A program made the position numbers and the translations under genes. A DNA stretch of 64,000 nucleotides from Clonostachys chloroleuca (Eukaryota; Ascomycota; Sordariomycetes; Hypocreales; Bionectriaceae): assembly GCA_037952775.1 (NCBI GenBank), contig JBANAY010000003.1, forward strand, positions 26,350,001 through 26,414,000, written 5' to 3'. Of the stretch, positions 23,127 to 36,995 are shown piece after piece; positions within the stretch are counted from its first letter, which is position 1, and each line of letters starts with the position of its first letter. The notes beneath the pieces are model-generated. The model saw nothing but the letters and a program-made list of their open reading frames with translations. It was not told the DNA's origin and ran no database searches.

Positions 23127-26100
23127 ATGGACCACACACACCACCATTGAGAGGGGCAGATCCCCTGGGGGCCTTTTATTAGCATGGGTCCGCAATGACC
23201 ATTCCCATTCCCCCCACCCCTCTTGTACGCCATTGGAACGGGCGGGAACGAGCTTGGTTTTTTGTTTGAAGCTAAAGCACCAAAAAAAAAGTTACAAGGA
23301 TCTTTCACCATTGAGAAAAACACAAAACATACGAGGGTATGGATCAATTTGTCAGTGGCAGTGGTCACAAGGGGCGGTAGCTGAAAGTTTGGCCACCCAT
23401 GACGCACTGGGCTTTGCTTTCCGTGTTTCTTCTACTAACTTCTGATTGGGTTTGATTTATTTGCTGGCAAGCGTGATATGATATTCGACGATCTCAAACG
23501 GACGGATTTTGATTGGCCAAGGGGCTTATTTTCACTTTTATGAACCGGGGGAAAATGTATCTTTAGGGCCCAGACTGGACTATGAATGACAATGGCTCAA
23601 GAATGCATTAATTGGATCTTGTAAGCTGGACCGATCCCCCCAAACCACATGACGTTATGGCGCTACCCTTTGTGAAATTGCTTTGGTGGGGGGGGCGACG
23701 GTTGTGAGTGGCCAGTCGGCTACATGACGATGGACAGCCTTGCCCGGTGCATAAAGCCGTAACTACGAAAGCCAGATCCGAGGCACGATAAGACCGACAA
23801 GAGTCTCACCTCTGTCTTGGGCTTCTGTGATTTTTTTTCCTCCTCCCTTCCTCATGCGCCGTAACATGGAGCGGGGGGGGGTTGCAGGCTGCATTGCATA
23901 CAAAGGTGGTGTGGAGATGCAGATTGGTGCTTCGCCGCTCCACACTCTCTTCGAGCAGACAAGCCAGATAGAGGGAGGGCCCAGAAGGAGCGTGAGGAGG
24001 GGGCGCCAGCGTAGCATCCATGTCGCCGAACGAACCTCTGGAACAAGCTCTGAGACCAGTCTGAGGCGCTGTGATTCGCCCTGCTCCAGCACGCGAAATC
24101 TGATCTCCAGCCGGTCTCCCTCCCTCTACAGGCTAAGTCCCCTGCCGCTATTGGACGTTTAACTCTGAGATTTGCGGCGTGCCGACGAGACATGGCTTTG
24201 GTCAGATGACCCCTTGTCTCACTGCTATTTACTTTCTTACTTGTCGTGCTAGGCTGCAGCGGTTCAGAAGTCAGTATGGGATAGGATAGTCTGGTGGAAG
24301 TCCCCCCTCCCAGTTGAGAAGCTTGCCCCGTTGTCTTGTGTTCCATTGCGCAACGCGCCACCGACAAAGGTGCTTGTTTCCGTGTCTCTTGACTATCCTA
24401 ATTTTTTCCTTCAACTCGCACGTTCCTCTTCTCCCCACCCCCTTCCCACTTCTTCCCTTCTCGAAAAAGAAATCCTTGTTGCGGGCGAGGGGGAAACAAG
24501 ATCATGCGAGTGTCGCCACATGTAAGATACCGGCCCGGGGGTGGGAAAGGCAGAGTTCTCGAGCTGGGCAGAAATCAGAGTGGGTGGTTTGCGCTCTCTG
24601 CCAGCCGGGGTACGACAACTTGCATGCCCCCCTTCCAAACAGTTTAGTTATGCACATGTGCGCTCAGTTCTGTGTGTGGTTGTTTTTTTCCCCGGTCGGA
24701 TAGCTGCGGCAATACCGAGGGCAAGGGGGGCCGGGCAGAGAATGGGGGTCATAACACCAACGGAGGGCAACTGGCTGGGCCGAGTCGTGGGATTCAATTG
24801 AGTTGCGTACCATGTATTACTATAGAGAGACAAGACAGAAACAGCATATCTGGTGGGATCGTGGGGGGCGGGGGGGGGGGGGAGGAATAAGCCAGAGACA
24901 ACCGGTCCGTGCTTTTGATCAAGGTTCCAATCATGTTGGTTGTCTGTCTCATACCCTGATCTTATTTTCGCCGGGCACTGCAGGCGCGACCAAGACACTA
25001 CACTGGTTGGGGCCAAAGAGGAAAGGGGAGATTAAATCAGCAGGTAGGGAAAATCTGCACATGTAATGCGATGCGATGCGATGCGCGTGATGTGGGCGGG
25101 AGTGGGTTTTCGCCTGGACCTGCACGCTGCAATGGCCAGCAGACAGGAAGGGTTTTGCTGCTCGGGGTTCGGGGGATTCGGGGAACAATGGACAATGATG
25201 TCCTGTAGAGTAGAGCAGAGCAGAGCCCGGTCGTCTTGGTAATATCCTTTGCCCCGCGAAGTCTTGGGAGGAGTGGAGTAGCAGAATTCGAGCATCCACC
25301 GCTGGCACGCGCTGAGGAATGGCCGGATCGTGAAAGTCTGTTGTGTCTGAGGAGCACCGCTGCAGGCGCGCTTGAAAGACGCTATACTGCAAGAACCCTT
25401 TCGGGCGAGATAAGACGATGGGAGTGGAGATGATGCCCGCCCAGCACATGGATGACGGGCTAATCTAACCTCACTCTGGCCCTGCCCAGCGCACGGGCCA
25501 GAGCTAAACGCTGCTACTCTGAGGCTGGTCTCGCCGTGGTTGGCCTGCACTGTCCTGTCCTGCTGCTGCCCTGCACGTCCGGGCAGGCCATCGCGAGTTG
25601 GCCCCCTGTCCTTCTTGAAGCCTGTCGTTTTGGCTGTTTTTCTTTCCTACCCCTTCTGGGAACACAAACTCTCCTCCTGGTCCAAAACCCCATCCAGCCG
25701 AGGATCTGAATATTACTACATAGGTACTGCTACGTAGATTGATCCGGTGACTGGAGCTTCCCGGTCACCACATGCCCAAGAGACACGAGAATCAGGCCAG
25801 TCTCGGGCAAGCGAACAACAACTTCCCACTCCCCAATCCAGCTGCTGTGCAATGCCAGCCAGGCCATGCATGCTTAGGAAGGCCGCTAGCACCGTGATCG
25901 CCGTGCAAGCTTATGACACTAAGCCCAACACACCAATTTGCCAACCTTGCTCCTCGATTCCGTGCTGACAAGAGTCATTGACATTACAAATCTGGGCAGA
26001 AACAGCTGGTAGATTTGAAATTGCGAATGGTGTTCTTATTCTGTCCTCGTAGGGCCTGTATCGTCGACAATGGCAGCAGCAGCAGCTACAGCGCCAAAGC

Positions 26101-26269
26101 TGGACATACTGGAGGCCATGGCGGTGCCGCTTGGGTTTCTCAGTTCTCACATACATCATCCACTTGCCGTGAATAGTAGATGAAGCATCAAACCAATAAA
26201 CACCGTATACCCCCCACCCCCGTTCCCCGCCAAAAGACACGAGAAAGCTCAGAAGCCTGCTTTGTGAAA
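23127..26269. other. 3.1 kb without a supportable gene
   Basis: This lies between the small protein gene (+) and the F-box gene (-), which converge on it. It holds four tandem ATGCG units at 25066-25085, a run of thirteen G at 24870-24882 and several other G-rich homopolymers. Overlapping open frames on both strands, up to about 170 codons, show no domain I recognise. Confidence 0.55.
25066..25085. repeat. pentanucleotide microsatellite, ATGCG x4
   Basis: Four perfect tandem copies of ATGCG in intergenic sequence. Confidence 0.9.
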
Positions 26270-27187
26270 CTAAACGCTAGTCTGCCAGTCCGCAGCTTGC
26301 ATCTCAGCTGCGCTCTCCAGCACCTTGCGCCAATCAAGCTCAACCGCCTGCTCCTGGTGGTGTGCGAGGTCTCGCCCGTCCCGGCCGTCGCTCCTACTCC
26401 CATCTACTTCCCCCAGCTCCTGCGACGTGTCGTCGCGCTGGAACTGATCCCACCCAGCGTGATGGCGACCCTCGATCCACAAGCCCGAGTGCCCCAGGTC
26501 CGGGTCCGCCAAGAGCCGCAGCAGGCCAGCGAGCGGTGGCCGCCCTGCCGCCTGGGGTGAATACTCGATACGAGGGCGGCGGGCTCCGGTCGTGGACGAC
26601 GACGACGACGTCGACGACGAGAGGGACTCCAGCGTCGTAGTAGCCAGGTAGAGGCGCAGCTGCTGCAGGTGCCCTTGCATGATCATGTCAGAGACGACCG
26701 GGACGATGTCGTCCTGGATCCAGCCCCTTAGCCGGTCCACGCGGATGGTGAGGTTCTGGAGCCTGCGCAGGGCGGGCGCGGTGGCCAGCAGGGGACGGCG
26801 GCGCCTGTGGGTGGGCAGCGAGAAGAACGAGCCGTCCGGGGCGTGCCTGAGGGAGTTGCTGTGGTTCCCAATGTCGTTGATCAGGAACACGTCGTCCACT
26901 TGGGCTGCCTCGAAGACCTCCCGCCTCCTCCGGACGTGCGAGCTGTGCTCTCCCGTGAGGTCCAGGAGGAAGCTATTGCTCGGCCCGTAGAGTAGTGGGC
27001 AGGCGATGGCGTGGAGACGAGGATGGGTCAGGAGGATGGACAGGACGGACCGGGGAGGGAACGGGGCGGGCGAGCAGGGACAGAGCAGGATGGGCGTGTG
27101 GCCCGGCGTAGTCAGTAGCGGCTGGAGGATCTGGCCGAGGATCTCGATGGGGAGCTCCAGGAAGTTCATGGGCTCGGGGCGTGCCAT
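26270..27187 (-). CDS. F-box-like protein, fungal type
   Basis: Intronless frame of 305 codons. The first 40 residues contain MNFLELPIEILGQIL followed by SVLSILLTHPRLHAIACPLLYG, the L/P-rich F-box arrangement common in fungal F-box and LRR-type proteins; such proteins link substrates to SCF ubiquitin ligases through Skp1. The rest has no clear repeat domain. A Ser-rich tract near residue 190 is encoded by GAC/GTC-type trinucleotides on the + strand. Two in-frame ATGs are possible (residues 1 and 7); the first is used. Substrate and role are unknown, and the F-box assignment rests on pattern only. Confidence 0.65.
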   Translation of the reverse strand: MARPEPMNFLELPIEILGQILQPLLTTPGHTPILLCPCSPAPFPPRSVLSILLTHPRLHAIACPLLYGPSNSFLLDLTGEHSSHVRRRREVFEAAQVDDVFLINDIGNHSNSLRHAPDGSFFSLPTHRRRRPLLATAPALRRLQNLTIRVDRLRGWIQDDIVPVVSDMIMQGHLQQLRLYLATTTLESLSSSTSSSSSTTGARRPRIEYSPQAAGRPPLAGLLRLLADPDLGHSGLWIEGRHHAGWDQFQRDDTSQELGEVDGSRSDGRDGRDLAHHQEQAVELDWRKVLESAAEMQAADWQTSV

Positions 27188-29139
27188 GTTCGCGGTAAGC
27201 GATGTTTCCTACTCATCGGTTTGATGTGTGATGACACCACGTGGAGTTGATCGGTTGCATTATTTGGTGAGAGCGGGGAGTCAACCGGTCAGAGCCAGAA
27301 CACACGACACGCGTAGAATCGGGTCGTGCTGAGAGCGTGAGTGAGGTATGCGAGGCAGGGATGTGCTCGATGAAGTTATCCCCGCGATCGTCGCTGCCAG
27401 AGCTGCGTGTGGGGTTCGGACACGTGCTGACAGCCCTGGGCGGAAACTCTACAGAGCCTCAACCATATCAAGGCTTTCAGGTGAGCTACAGCGCATTCTT
27501 TGGAATCCAATGGCCAAATTTCATCAGTTGGAGTTTTTATATAAGTACGCACAATAGCCTGCCACAGCTAGGAGAAAGACATCTCAAACATGCTTCCCTT
27601 CGAGGGAACCCTAGCTTCACCTACCCTACACATACCGCAAGAAATTCCAAGGATCAGCAGCGTGATCCCGGATATCTTCAATGACATCTTCTTTAGTCCG
27701 GGGTAGGAAATTTCAGGTAGACTTCGATGTTTATACATTGCGTTGAAGCTCTAGCTGAAGGTCAGTATGAGGTGGAGTTTCATAGGGACCAATCTCCCTG
27801 CTCCAATACAGTTATGTTGGATACACCTCTGGCAAAGGCGTCTCCTTCGTAGATGCACATATCAACAATGGGAGAAGCAAATTACATTCTGAATAAAGGA
27901 TTGGGTGTTTCTTGTTGAAATAATACATTGGTAGTAATATAATTCGACGTTAACATGGCCCTTGTTGTAATTTCAAAGTTCGTGTCTTAGTCGAAGAGAA
28001 AGCCAGGTCACTTTATGTATAGAACTTCCTCTATCAAAAACGTCAAGCCTTTATTCGAATCTATGTCTTTGGTAATGAATGAAATCTCTATCGCCATCTA
28101 CCTGTTTCCTTCCCATTTCGACACTGATGGTCCTGGACGAGGAGTTTATCACATCGAGAACCGCCCCAGAGAACGAGGGCTAGTTGCTCTATTTTGTTTC
28201 TGGTTGAAGTACGGGGGATGCTTTAGATGGTAGGTGGGCTCCGCTTCGCTTTGATAACAAAAGTGAGGAGCGGGATGCACGCCCTAGATTCCCCCCTCAC
28301 CAACCACAACATCCAAATTCGCTGCATTCTCTCCCCTTCCGCCTCATTGTCTTGCATCGTGCCATCGCCGTCTTGGATGTGACAGATAGGAAACTAGCTG
28401 CTTATCAGTCTTTCGGTTCTGGCCACTCGCCTTTTCATTCTCGCCTCATTCGATTTACTTCAGTCCTCTCAGCTCACTTCCGTGACGGCGCGACTTCCCT
28501 CATTGGAGGGATCATCTGACTTCACCTCACCTATGGGACCGCAAAAAGAGTAGACTAGGCGGTCTCTGGATGCTAAGGAAGGCTTTCCCCGGCTTCTTCA
28601 ACCGAAAATCGCCACCCACGCACGCTTCTGATCCCTAGGTATTCCTCGTCTACCGAACCCCGACTTTTCGAACTCTGTGACATCGGGGAGAAACACCTGC
28701 TGATAGACACAATGTCGATAAATTTATCCACTCGCTCGCTATGGGTGTCTTATCACTTTCCGCCCTGGATAGAGGAGCTAGAAATCTCTCTTGCATAGCA
28801 CCTGATCTTCCACAATCGAACCTCTCAAAAGAGACATCTCACGCCGTTCAACGTTTCTCACCTGTCTCTCACCCCGCTGAAAGCGAATCGCGGGAGCATT
28901 GAGGACTGTCAGGTTCCCATTCTCACTTACTGTCAAATCAGCAACTGAACAGTTTGCCTTACTGTGCTCGCGTATCTTTTCTCCGGGTGAAAAGTACAGA
29001 GCATAGCAATTTTCAGCTACCTCCATCTCGAGACACCCTGAGACCTCTTAAGCCAGTGGACTAATCATCTTCTCTACAAGCGCTGTCACCACAGGAGTGA
29101 AGAGAACTACTTCGACAGTTTGCGTCTAAATATTCTAGT
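27188..29139. other. 2 kb without a supportable gene
   Basis: Upstream of the F-box gene. Several overlapping frames of 60-115 codons lack domain or codon signals. The part from about 28,250 to 28,700 is pyrimidine-rich, like a fungal promoter or leader. Confidence 0.45.
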
Positions 29140-31995
29140 GAAGATGAGACTGCCTCCAACTCAACTCATCAAGTCACCTGGTCCTACCGAGGATGTCGGT
29201 GCACATGTCAACGAAGCTGTTCGTTATCACCCTGAAGCGAGGAAAGATGGAGTTTAAATGAAAGAGATATTCGAATATCCCGATACAACCTGAAAACCTG
29301 GATCTTTCTCTTGAGGATGGCATTCCCACATGTCCTCGTCGTTACAAGGCGGGACTGATTTTGTCATCTTGTATCGCATGTTATGCCTGGTCCTAGGCAC
29401 GATCTAAAACTGCCTACCAAGTCGCAATAAGACGTCGCTGATTTTATCCCAGAGACCTTATACCGCGGACACCGATTCTGTGAAGATCGGTGTAGTCATT
29501 ACAATGCGTCACTAATTTGATCCCAGTGACCTTGCAGCGCGGGGCTACAAGTATGCGGCACATAGTAGGACCCTATGGCTGCTTCTTGTGGTTTGACAAC
29601 GATGCGCTATTCATTGCGGTTGTTTTGCCTCTGGGCATATTAATTCATTTTACAAAGCTTCGCGACTAGCATCACTGATTCTGTGAAGATCGGTGAAGTC
29701 GTTATAATGCGTCACTGATTTTATCCCAGTGACCTTGCAGCGCGGGGCTGCAAGTTTGCGAGACCATGGGTTGCTGTGGCTGCTTCTTGTGGTTGACAAC
29801 GGCGCACTATTCATTGAGGCCGTTCCCCATCCCAAGTTTTTGGGCATTTGCAATAGCTTACCACCCGTATCATGTAGGCGTCTGGTTTCTTCGGTATCGT
29901 CTCTCATGGAACCCAGTTGAATCGGATGCCGAAGTCGCTAACGCTGACGCTGACGGCAACTAAGAGGCAGTTGAGGCGGTAGTCGAACAACGGACCCGAA
30001 ACAACTTGTCCTCGAGAAGATTGAGAATCTTGATGATTTTCTCGCTCCTCGATTCTCCTTGACCTGGTTTGGGACAACGTGGGCTGTTTTGCTGCCAAGA
30101 CGCATTCATACAACAAACTCTTCGATCAAGCCATTGAAGGTGGCGTTCAACCTCGTTAGTTTGAAGGATATCGACGTCAAGTAACATGTGTCTCACCTTG
30201 ATCACGTTATCCGAAAAATTCCATGCGGCATTGACGAAAGCCCGTTGTGATCTGGAGTCAGACGGCCCTAATGAGCTTGACTCTTGTTCTCTCCACATTA
30301 GAGACCAGTTCGAGAATGCTATCAATCAAACCACGGCACCTAAGGTAGGAAGTTCATTTACAGTGAACCTCCTTTCGTACCTAGGAATGTGCACATAGTG
30401 GGTTGGTTTGACGTTGAAGAACCTTGATCCTCAGCAATTGCTCCCCGATACTGCCACAATCCAACATTCTCCACTGTGATTTTCGGACATGCCACTACAA
30501 ATCTCTGCTAGGAAGTTTGAGAGACCTCCGCCGCGACCACCTTCATAGATGGGGTTCACCGTGCTGTCGCTTTGGTTCCTGGTCTGGTTGAGGCGTATGA
30601 ACACGAGCTCTCTTTCATAGCTCGCTGCGCAGAACATTGTTTGACTGCGCCTTGACTCCCATCGCTGGAACTGAGGAAACGCTCACCGCAACTGAATCTA
30701 GGGAGTCCTAAGTTGGAAGATGGAGTATGCCTCCTGCCTAGTTGGTCCAAAGAGTACGTCCTTGTCATGCGATTTGCACTTTAAGTGGGATTAAAGGTTT
30801 GTACACTTCTTGATTGGGAACATACGCAGCATGATCATGCCGATGTTCTGATATCAAACTAGCAGAAGACAAACCTTCAATACGACTTGATTCGTGCCAT
30901 GAGTGCCGCTGTACTAGCATCCGCCAACTTCACCGGTGATGGGAGAGCTGGTTTGAGAAAACAATCTAGCGAGGTGCCCGACAAGTAAATTCTTGAGCAT
31001 TGTGGGTAAAAGGACCTGGACAGGTACTTCATGATGCTGCTCATGCATTATATCGCTCCTGACCCTGGAGAAACTAGCACTGGGCGAGACACCAACAGGA
31101 TCGAGGGAGCCAGAATGATTGGTCATAAGCTTCCCCCAAATCAGACATGGGCGATCAATCCGTCACATTTCAGCTTGGATTGAAGAAATGCGATTCCCGA
31201 GCCATAGCTGAACAGTCGGCATGATTGGGGTAGTGTCAGGCTTCGCAGCTCGAAGATGTCACTAGAGATATTGCAGGTTTCCGCTTGCACGCATCAATAC
31301 AGCAGAGCTGGCCCCTAAGCTGACGCCACTCGTATTGGACTTCAAGAAGGAACCCATTGTACCTAGACCAGTTCTCCCCCAGGACGGATTGAGGCTTGTC
31401 ATAGATGACACGTTGGAGGGACCCATTTATGAAGGCCACTTCCATCAATAGGCTGATGGAAAGACATCCCGACAAATGTGTGATGCTGTGAAGTTACTCG
31501 CCGTGCTGTCAAACAAAAGCACCCGGAAGAAATGGTAGAAGATCATTGGGCCTTTCGTTGAGGACCTTGAGGTATATGATCTGCTCGCTGAACTGCCAGG
31601 ACAGCGCTGGGACTTGAAGTACGAAACATCCTCCAAGCAACACCTAGCGGCTAGGACACACTTGATACACCGGAAAGTGTTGCACTCAATGCTCCCAGGG
31701 ACTCTATCAATGCAATTCAACTTGACCTTGATATTTTTTTTGGCCTTGTTTGGGAAAACTCTGGACAAGAGAGTCTCGCCAAATATGAAGGCAATCTTGG
31801 CTTGCAATCACAGGTATATGTTCAGTGGTACTGGGGTTTACGACATCTTGAAGAGCACCGTAATAGGCAGCCCCGAGGACTTTGATATTCTGTGGCTTTC
31901 CAGGGAAGAAACGAAGATGACCAGGACCGTCACACTCTAGGAGAAGAAAGAGGAGACAAGACGACGAAAACAAGTGATCTCTACAACTAAAGCAC
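29140..31995 (+). pseudogene. probable decayed gene, family not recognised
   Basis: Stretches that read like protein occur on the + strand in changing frames, broken by stops and shifts: LPPTQLIKSPGPTEDVGAH near 29,150, LSEKFHAALTKARCDLESD near 30,210, VLPQDGLRLVIDDTLEGP near 31,370, VEDLEVYDLLAELPGQRWD near 31,560 and INAIQLDLDIFFGLVWENS near 31,710. No single frame links them, and plausible introns do not rescue the frame. An internal diverged duplication at 29470-29849 adds to the picture. I do not recognise the family. Alternatives are a real gene with many unmodelled introns, or chance. Base composition gives no strong sign of RIP. Confidence 0.35.
29470..29849 (+). repeat. diverged direct duplication, two copies of about 170-177 bases
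   Basis: Copy 1 spans about 29470-29638 and copy 2 about 29673-29849. Shared landmarks in the same order are GATTCTGTGAAGATCGGTG, ATGCGTCACT, CCAGTGACCTTGCAGCGCGG, GCTGCTTCTTGTGGTT and CTATTCATTG. Differences include both transitions and short indels, so the duplication is old. Part of the motif (GATTTTATCCCAG) is also found just upstream at about 29437, suggesting a third, shorter remnant. Confidence 0.8.
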
Positions 31996-33592
31996 GTAGG
32001 TCGGATGCCGCGAGCAGACTAGGCAGCATAAGACGACCGACATACCATCTCTTTTCCGCTAAACCATGCCCTGTTTGGCACCATTTGGCAAGGCTAATCC
32101 ATTCCCAAGTCATGAAAGCCGTTCTTGGTATATCTGGACAGGTGACCTCTATGCTCTTGTGAACACCATCGAAATCTCCACCACCGACTACATGATTTAG
32201 CCCCTCTGCCATGTACTCGCCCCCCAACCTTACTTACCTACCTGGGAAAGGGGGTGCACCTAAAGTTTGGTCTGATCATCAGTGCCGGTACCTTGTATCG
32301 CAGACAGGGCGGGCGGGAGCGCGCTGACCACTGCGCCAAAGGGGTTATTGTTGAAATAAATGCCCGGGGAAGTAACATATAAGGCACCGCCATCGCTTGC
32401 GTTGGGTTGAGCACCGGCGTGGTCGTCATGAGCAGATGCTGGACGGTGATCGAACAAGGCACAAGGAGAAGGCTGGTATTTGCCATAGCGTTAGCGGTCA
32501 ACTGTAACACGATCCCTTGACCACTCTCCTTCTAATGTGAATACCCCCCTCGCTTTCTCTCCTCTATCTCATAGCTAGGTTTTCTAAACTCATATATGAA
32601 GGGGCCGACGACCAACTGTGCACGATGACGGACTCAGTTGATGCTGTCAGGACCTCCAATAAGACAAGACGAAGCAATGGATTCAGCTAGTAGGTGGGGG
32701 GCGTTACAAACACGGCTTCGAATTGGGGCTGAGCTCCCAACTTTAAGCTTCCTTGATAGGGCTGCCCACTCCGTTTTCAAACCACCCAGACATATCCATG
32801 CCAACCCATGATCAAGTCCAACTAGAATTGTATGCCTGGGAATCAATGCCATTCAACGGGCTATATCAGGGACAAGGGCAATGGGAATAAGTTGAATGAT
32901 TAGACTGAAGTCACGAGGTGGCAACACAGCAATGAAACTATCAGTAGGGTTGTGTCAAAGATGCTGAGGTTTGCAAGTCAGGGCCCCGCAGCAATCGTCA
33001 AATCGTGACATAATTTCAGATGTTACAAAAACTTCGCAAGGTCTATGTTATCAACGTTCTACTGGTTAGTCAAGGGCACATATATTTCAGTTTACTGTTT
33101 GTTGAACAATATATTTCATTCTACCGGCGTCTATCCATCCCTATTTCACAAGCCCTTCCCTACCACGTTGCCACCTAGATCAGCCTCAGTGAGCCGCGTT
33201 CGATCTCTTGATGCAAGGCCTGAGGGTTCGTAGCCAGCCCCCAACCGTCATCTGACTAGTGTCTACCATAATCATCCGTCATGAATAAAACTCCCGGCAC
33301 AGGATGGCATCATTACTTTGAGATTCGATATAGGCAAAAACGCTGAAACAAAAAGGACTTTTTTCCCATATGCCTCGGTAGGTACCTTTTCATCCATTCC
33401 GAATGACCGTTGAAACAAAAGGAAAGAAAAAATTGCCTCGGCCACTCGCCCAACGCCCTAAGGCAACAAATATGCATAATGCGCATTCTTCATTTTTTTC
33501 TTCATCCGCTCTCCAAAATCGTGTAACTCATATCTCTCAACTCACGCCCCTATACCGCCAGGGGATAATTGGCGGTACACGTGATAATTAAT
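31996..33592. other. 1.6 kb without a supportable gene (SSB 3' side)
   Basis: This lies beyond the stop codon of the minus-strand Hsp70 gene. A 65-codon minus-strand frame at 32260-32457 is mildly protein-like but too short to support. The part next to the SSB stop is A/T-rich and probably contains its 3' untranslated region. Confidence 0.4.
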
Positions 33593-35817
<2,225 letters not shown>

Positions 35818-35930
35818 CTTGAATGTGTACTGAAAACTTGATTTCAGGGGATGGATGAGGAAAAGGTAGGATGGAGGAGGGGGAGGAAGAGAAGAGGAAT
35901 AAATCCAACGTGGGGTGGGCCTCGCGGTGA

Positions 35931-35943
35931 GAAGAATTTCTTC
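35931..35943. promoter_or_regulatory. GAA/TTC dyad upstream of SSB, possible heat-shock-factor half sites
   Basis: GAAGAA, one base, TTCTTC, 114 bases before the SSB start codon. Heat shock elements are arrays of nGAAn in alternating orientation with two-base spacing; here the spacing is not canonical, so factor identity is inference. Ssb genes in yeast are regulated like ribosomal protein genes rather than by Hsf1, which also argues for caution. Confidence 0.35.
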
Positions 35944-36107
35944 CAGCGCTGCCAAATTTTTGTGAATTGAGGGGACCAGCACCACCACTAGAACTTTTTT
36001 TTTTTTTGCGGCCGGGTGGCCCCACCTTGGGTTTCCCTCTTTTTCGCAGCGCTGCTTTCAAAGAGGCGAATCACTTTTTAGGCGCTACGTGCCCCGCCCG
36101 GAGACGG

Positions 36108-36112
36108 CCAAT
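36108..36112. promoter_or_regulatory. CCAAT box upstream of SSB
   Basis: CCAAT (plus strand) inside GGCCAATCACGGCC, about 290 bases from the SSB start codon; a candidate site for the Hap/CCAAT-binding complex. A single pentamer, so weak on its own. Confidence 0.35.
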
Positions 36113-36995
36113 CACGGCCCTGCCAACTTTCTCCGGTGCTGGAGGACCCTTGGCCGTAGTGCAGGGCGCTGAGTAAGTCGCAGCCGATGAGAGTCAGTTG
36201 TGCGAGGTAGCTCCAGTGGCCTGCCAAGTGCTTCTGGTTGGATGGGACTTCAAGGGATACATCCGCGGTACTTGTGCTTATCCGAACAGCAGTGAAAATC
36301 TGACGAAAATGTCGGGCGATGTGGGTGGCATCAGACTGCAGTGGTGTTTACTCGTTGCACTCCTACTTCGGCTTTGATACTAGATCCATCTGGTCCAACT
36401 GCCTCCTTCGAATGAAGGGGAGAAAGGTTAAGACAGGGAGGGAATAGTATGAAGGCTTTGGACTTGGAAAAGATTTTGCAGTTTTCTCTTCCTTTGTATT
36501 ATCTCTTTAACTCAAATTTGGTTGGCAAGAATATCAAAGTACGGGTGACTTATCTCTTATCCCACCCACTTTGGCAGGTCCCGCCGCCTTCGAAAAAGAG
36601 GAGGCTGCACGATCCTCCCACAAAAGATTGTACTCCGCAATTAATTAGTCCAATGGCAAGCAAACAGCAGAGAATGTTTTCTTTTCTTTTTCTTTTCTTT
36701 TTCATTCCAAGCCCTTGATATCTCATCATTGACCCGCCAATGTGTTAGTACTTGCATCCCACATGCTAGCAAGTAATGTCTTGAGGTTACCTCAGCGTGA
36801 TATCAAAATAATACGTAGTACTATAGAACTAAACCAATAAGTCCCCACGACGAACTTATCACGGATAAGGCATTGCCTGATGGTGCCAGTATTCAGCTGC
36901 CACAGCCACCTGAAGATGTTGGTGACATTTAAATAAGGTAAGATAGGTAGTTGATAACCGCCCAGCATAATTCTACCGAAGTACGGAGTATCCAC

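Larger units (their letters stand above)
35818..36995. promoter_or_regulatory. SSB promoter region and epimerase 3' side
   Basis: About 1.2 kb. The part next to SSB is the promoter (transcribed leftwards). It contains an imperfect dyad GAAGAA-T-TTCTTC at 35931-35943, a T-run of 14 ending about 36007, and a CCAAT at 36108-36112. The rest shows no gene. Confidence 0.55.
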
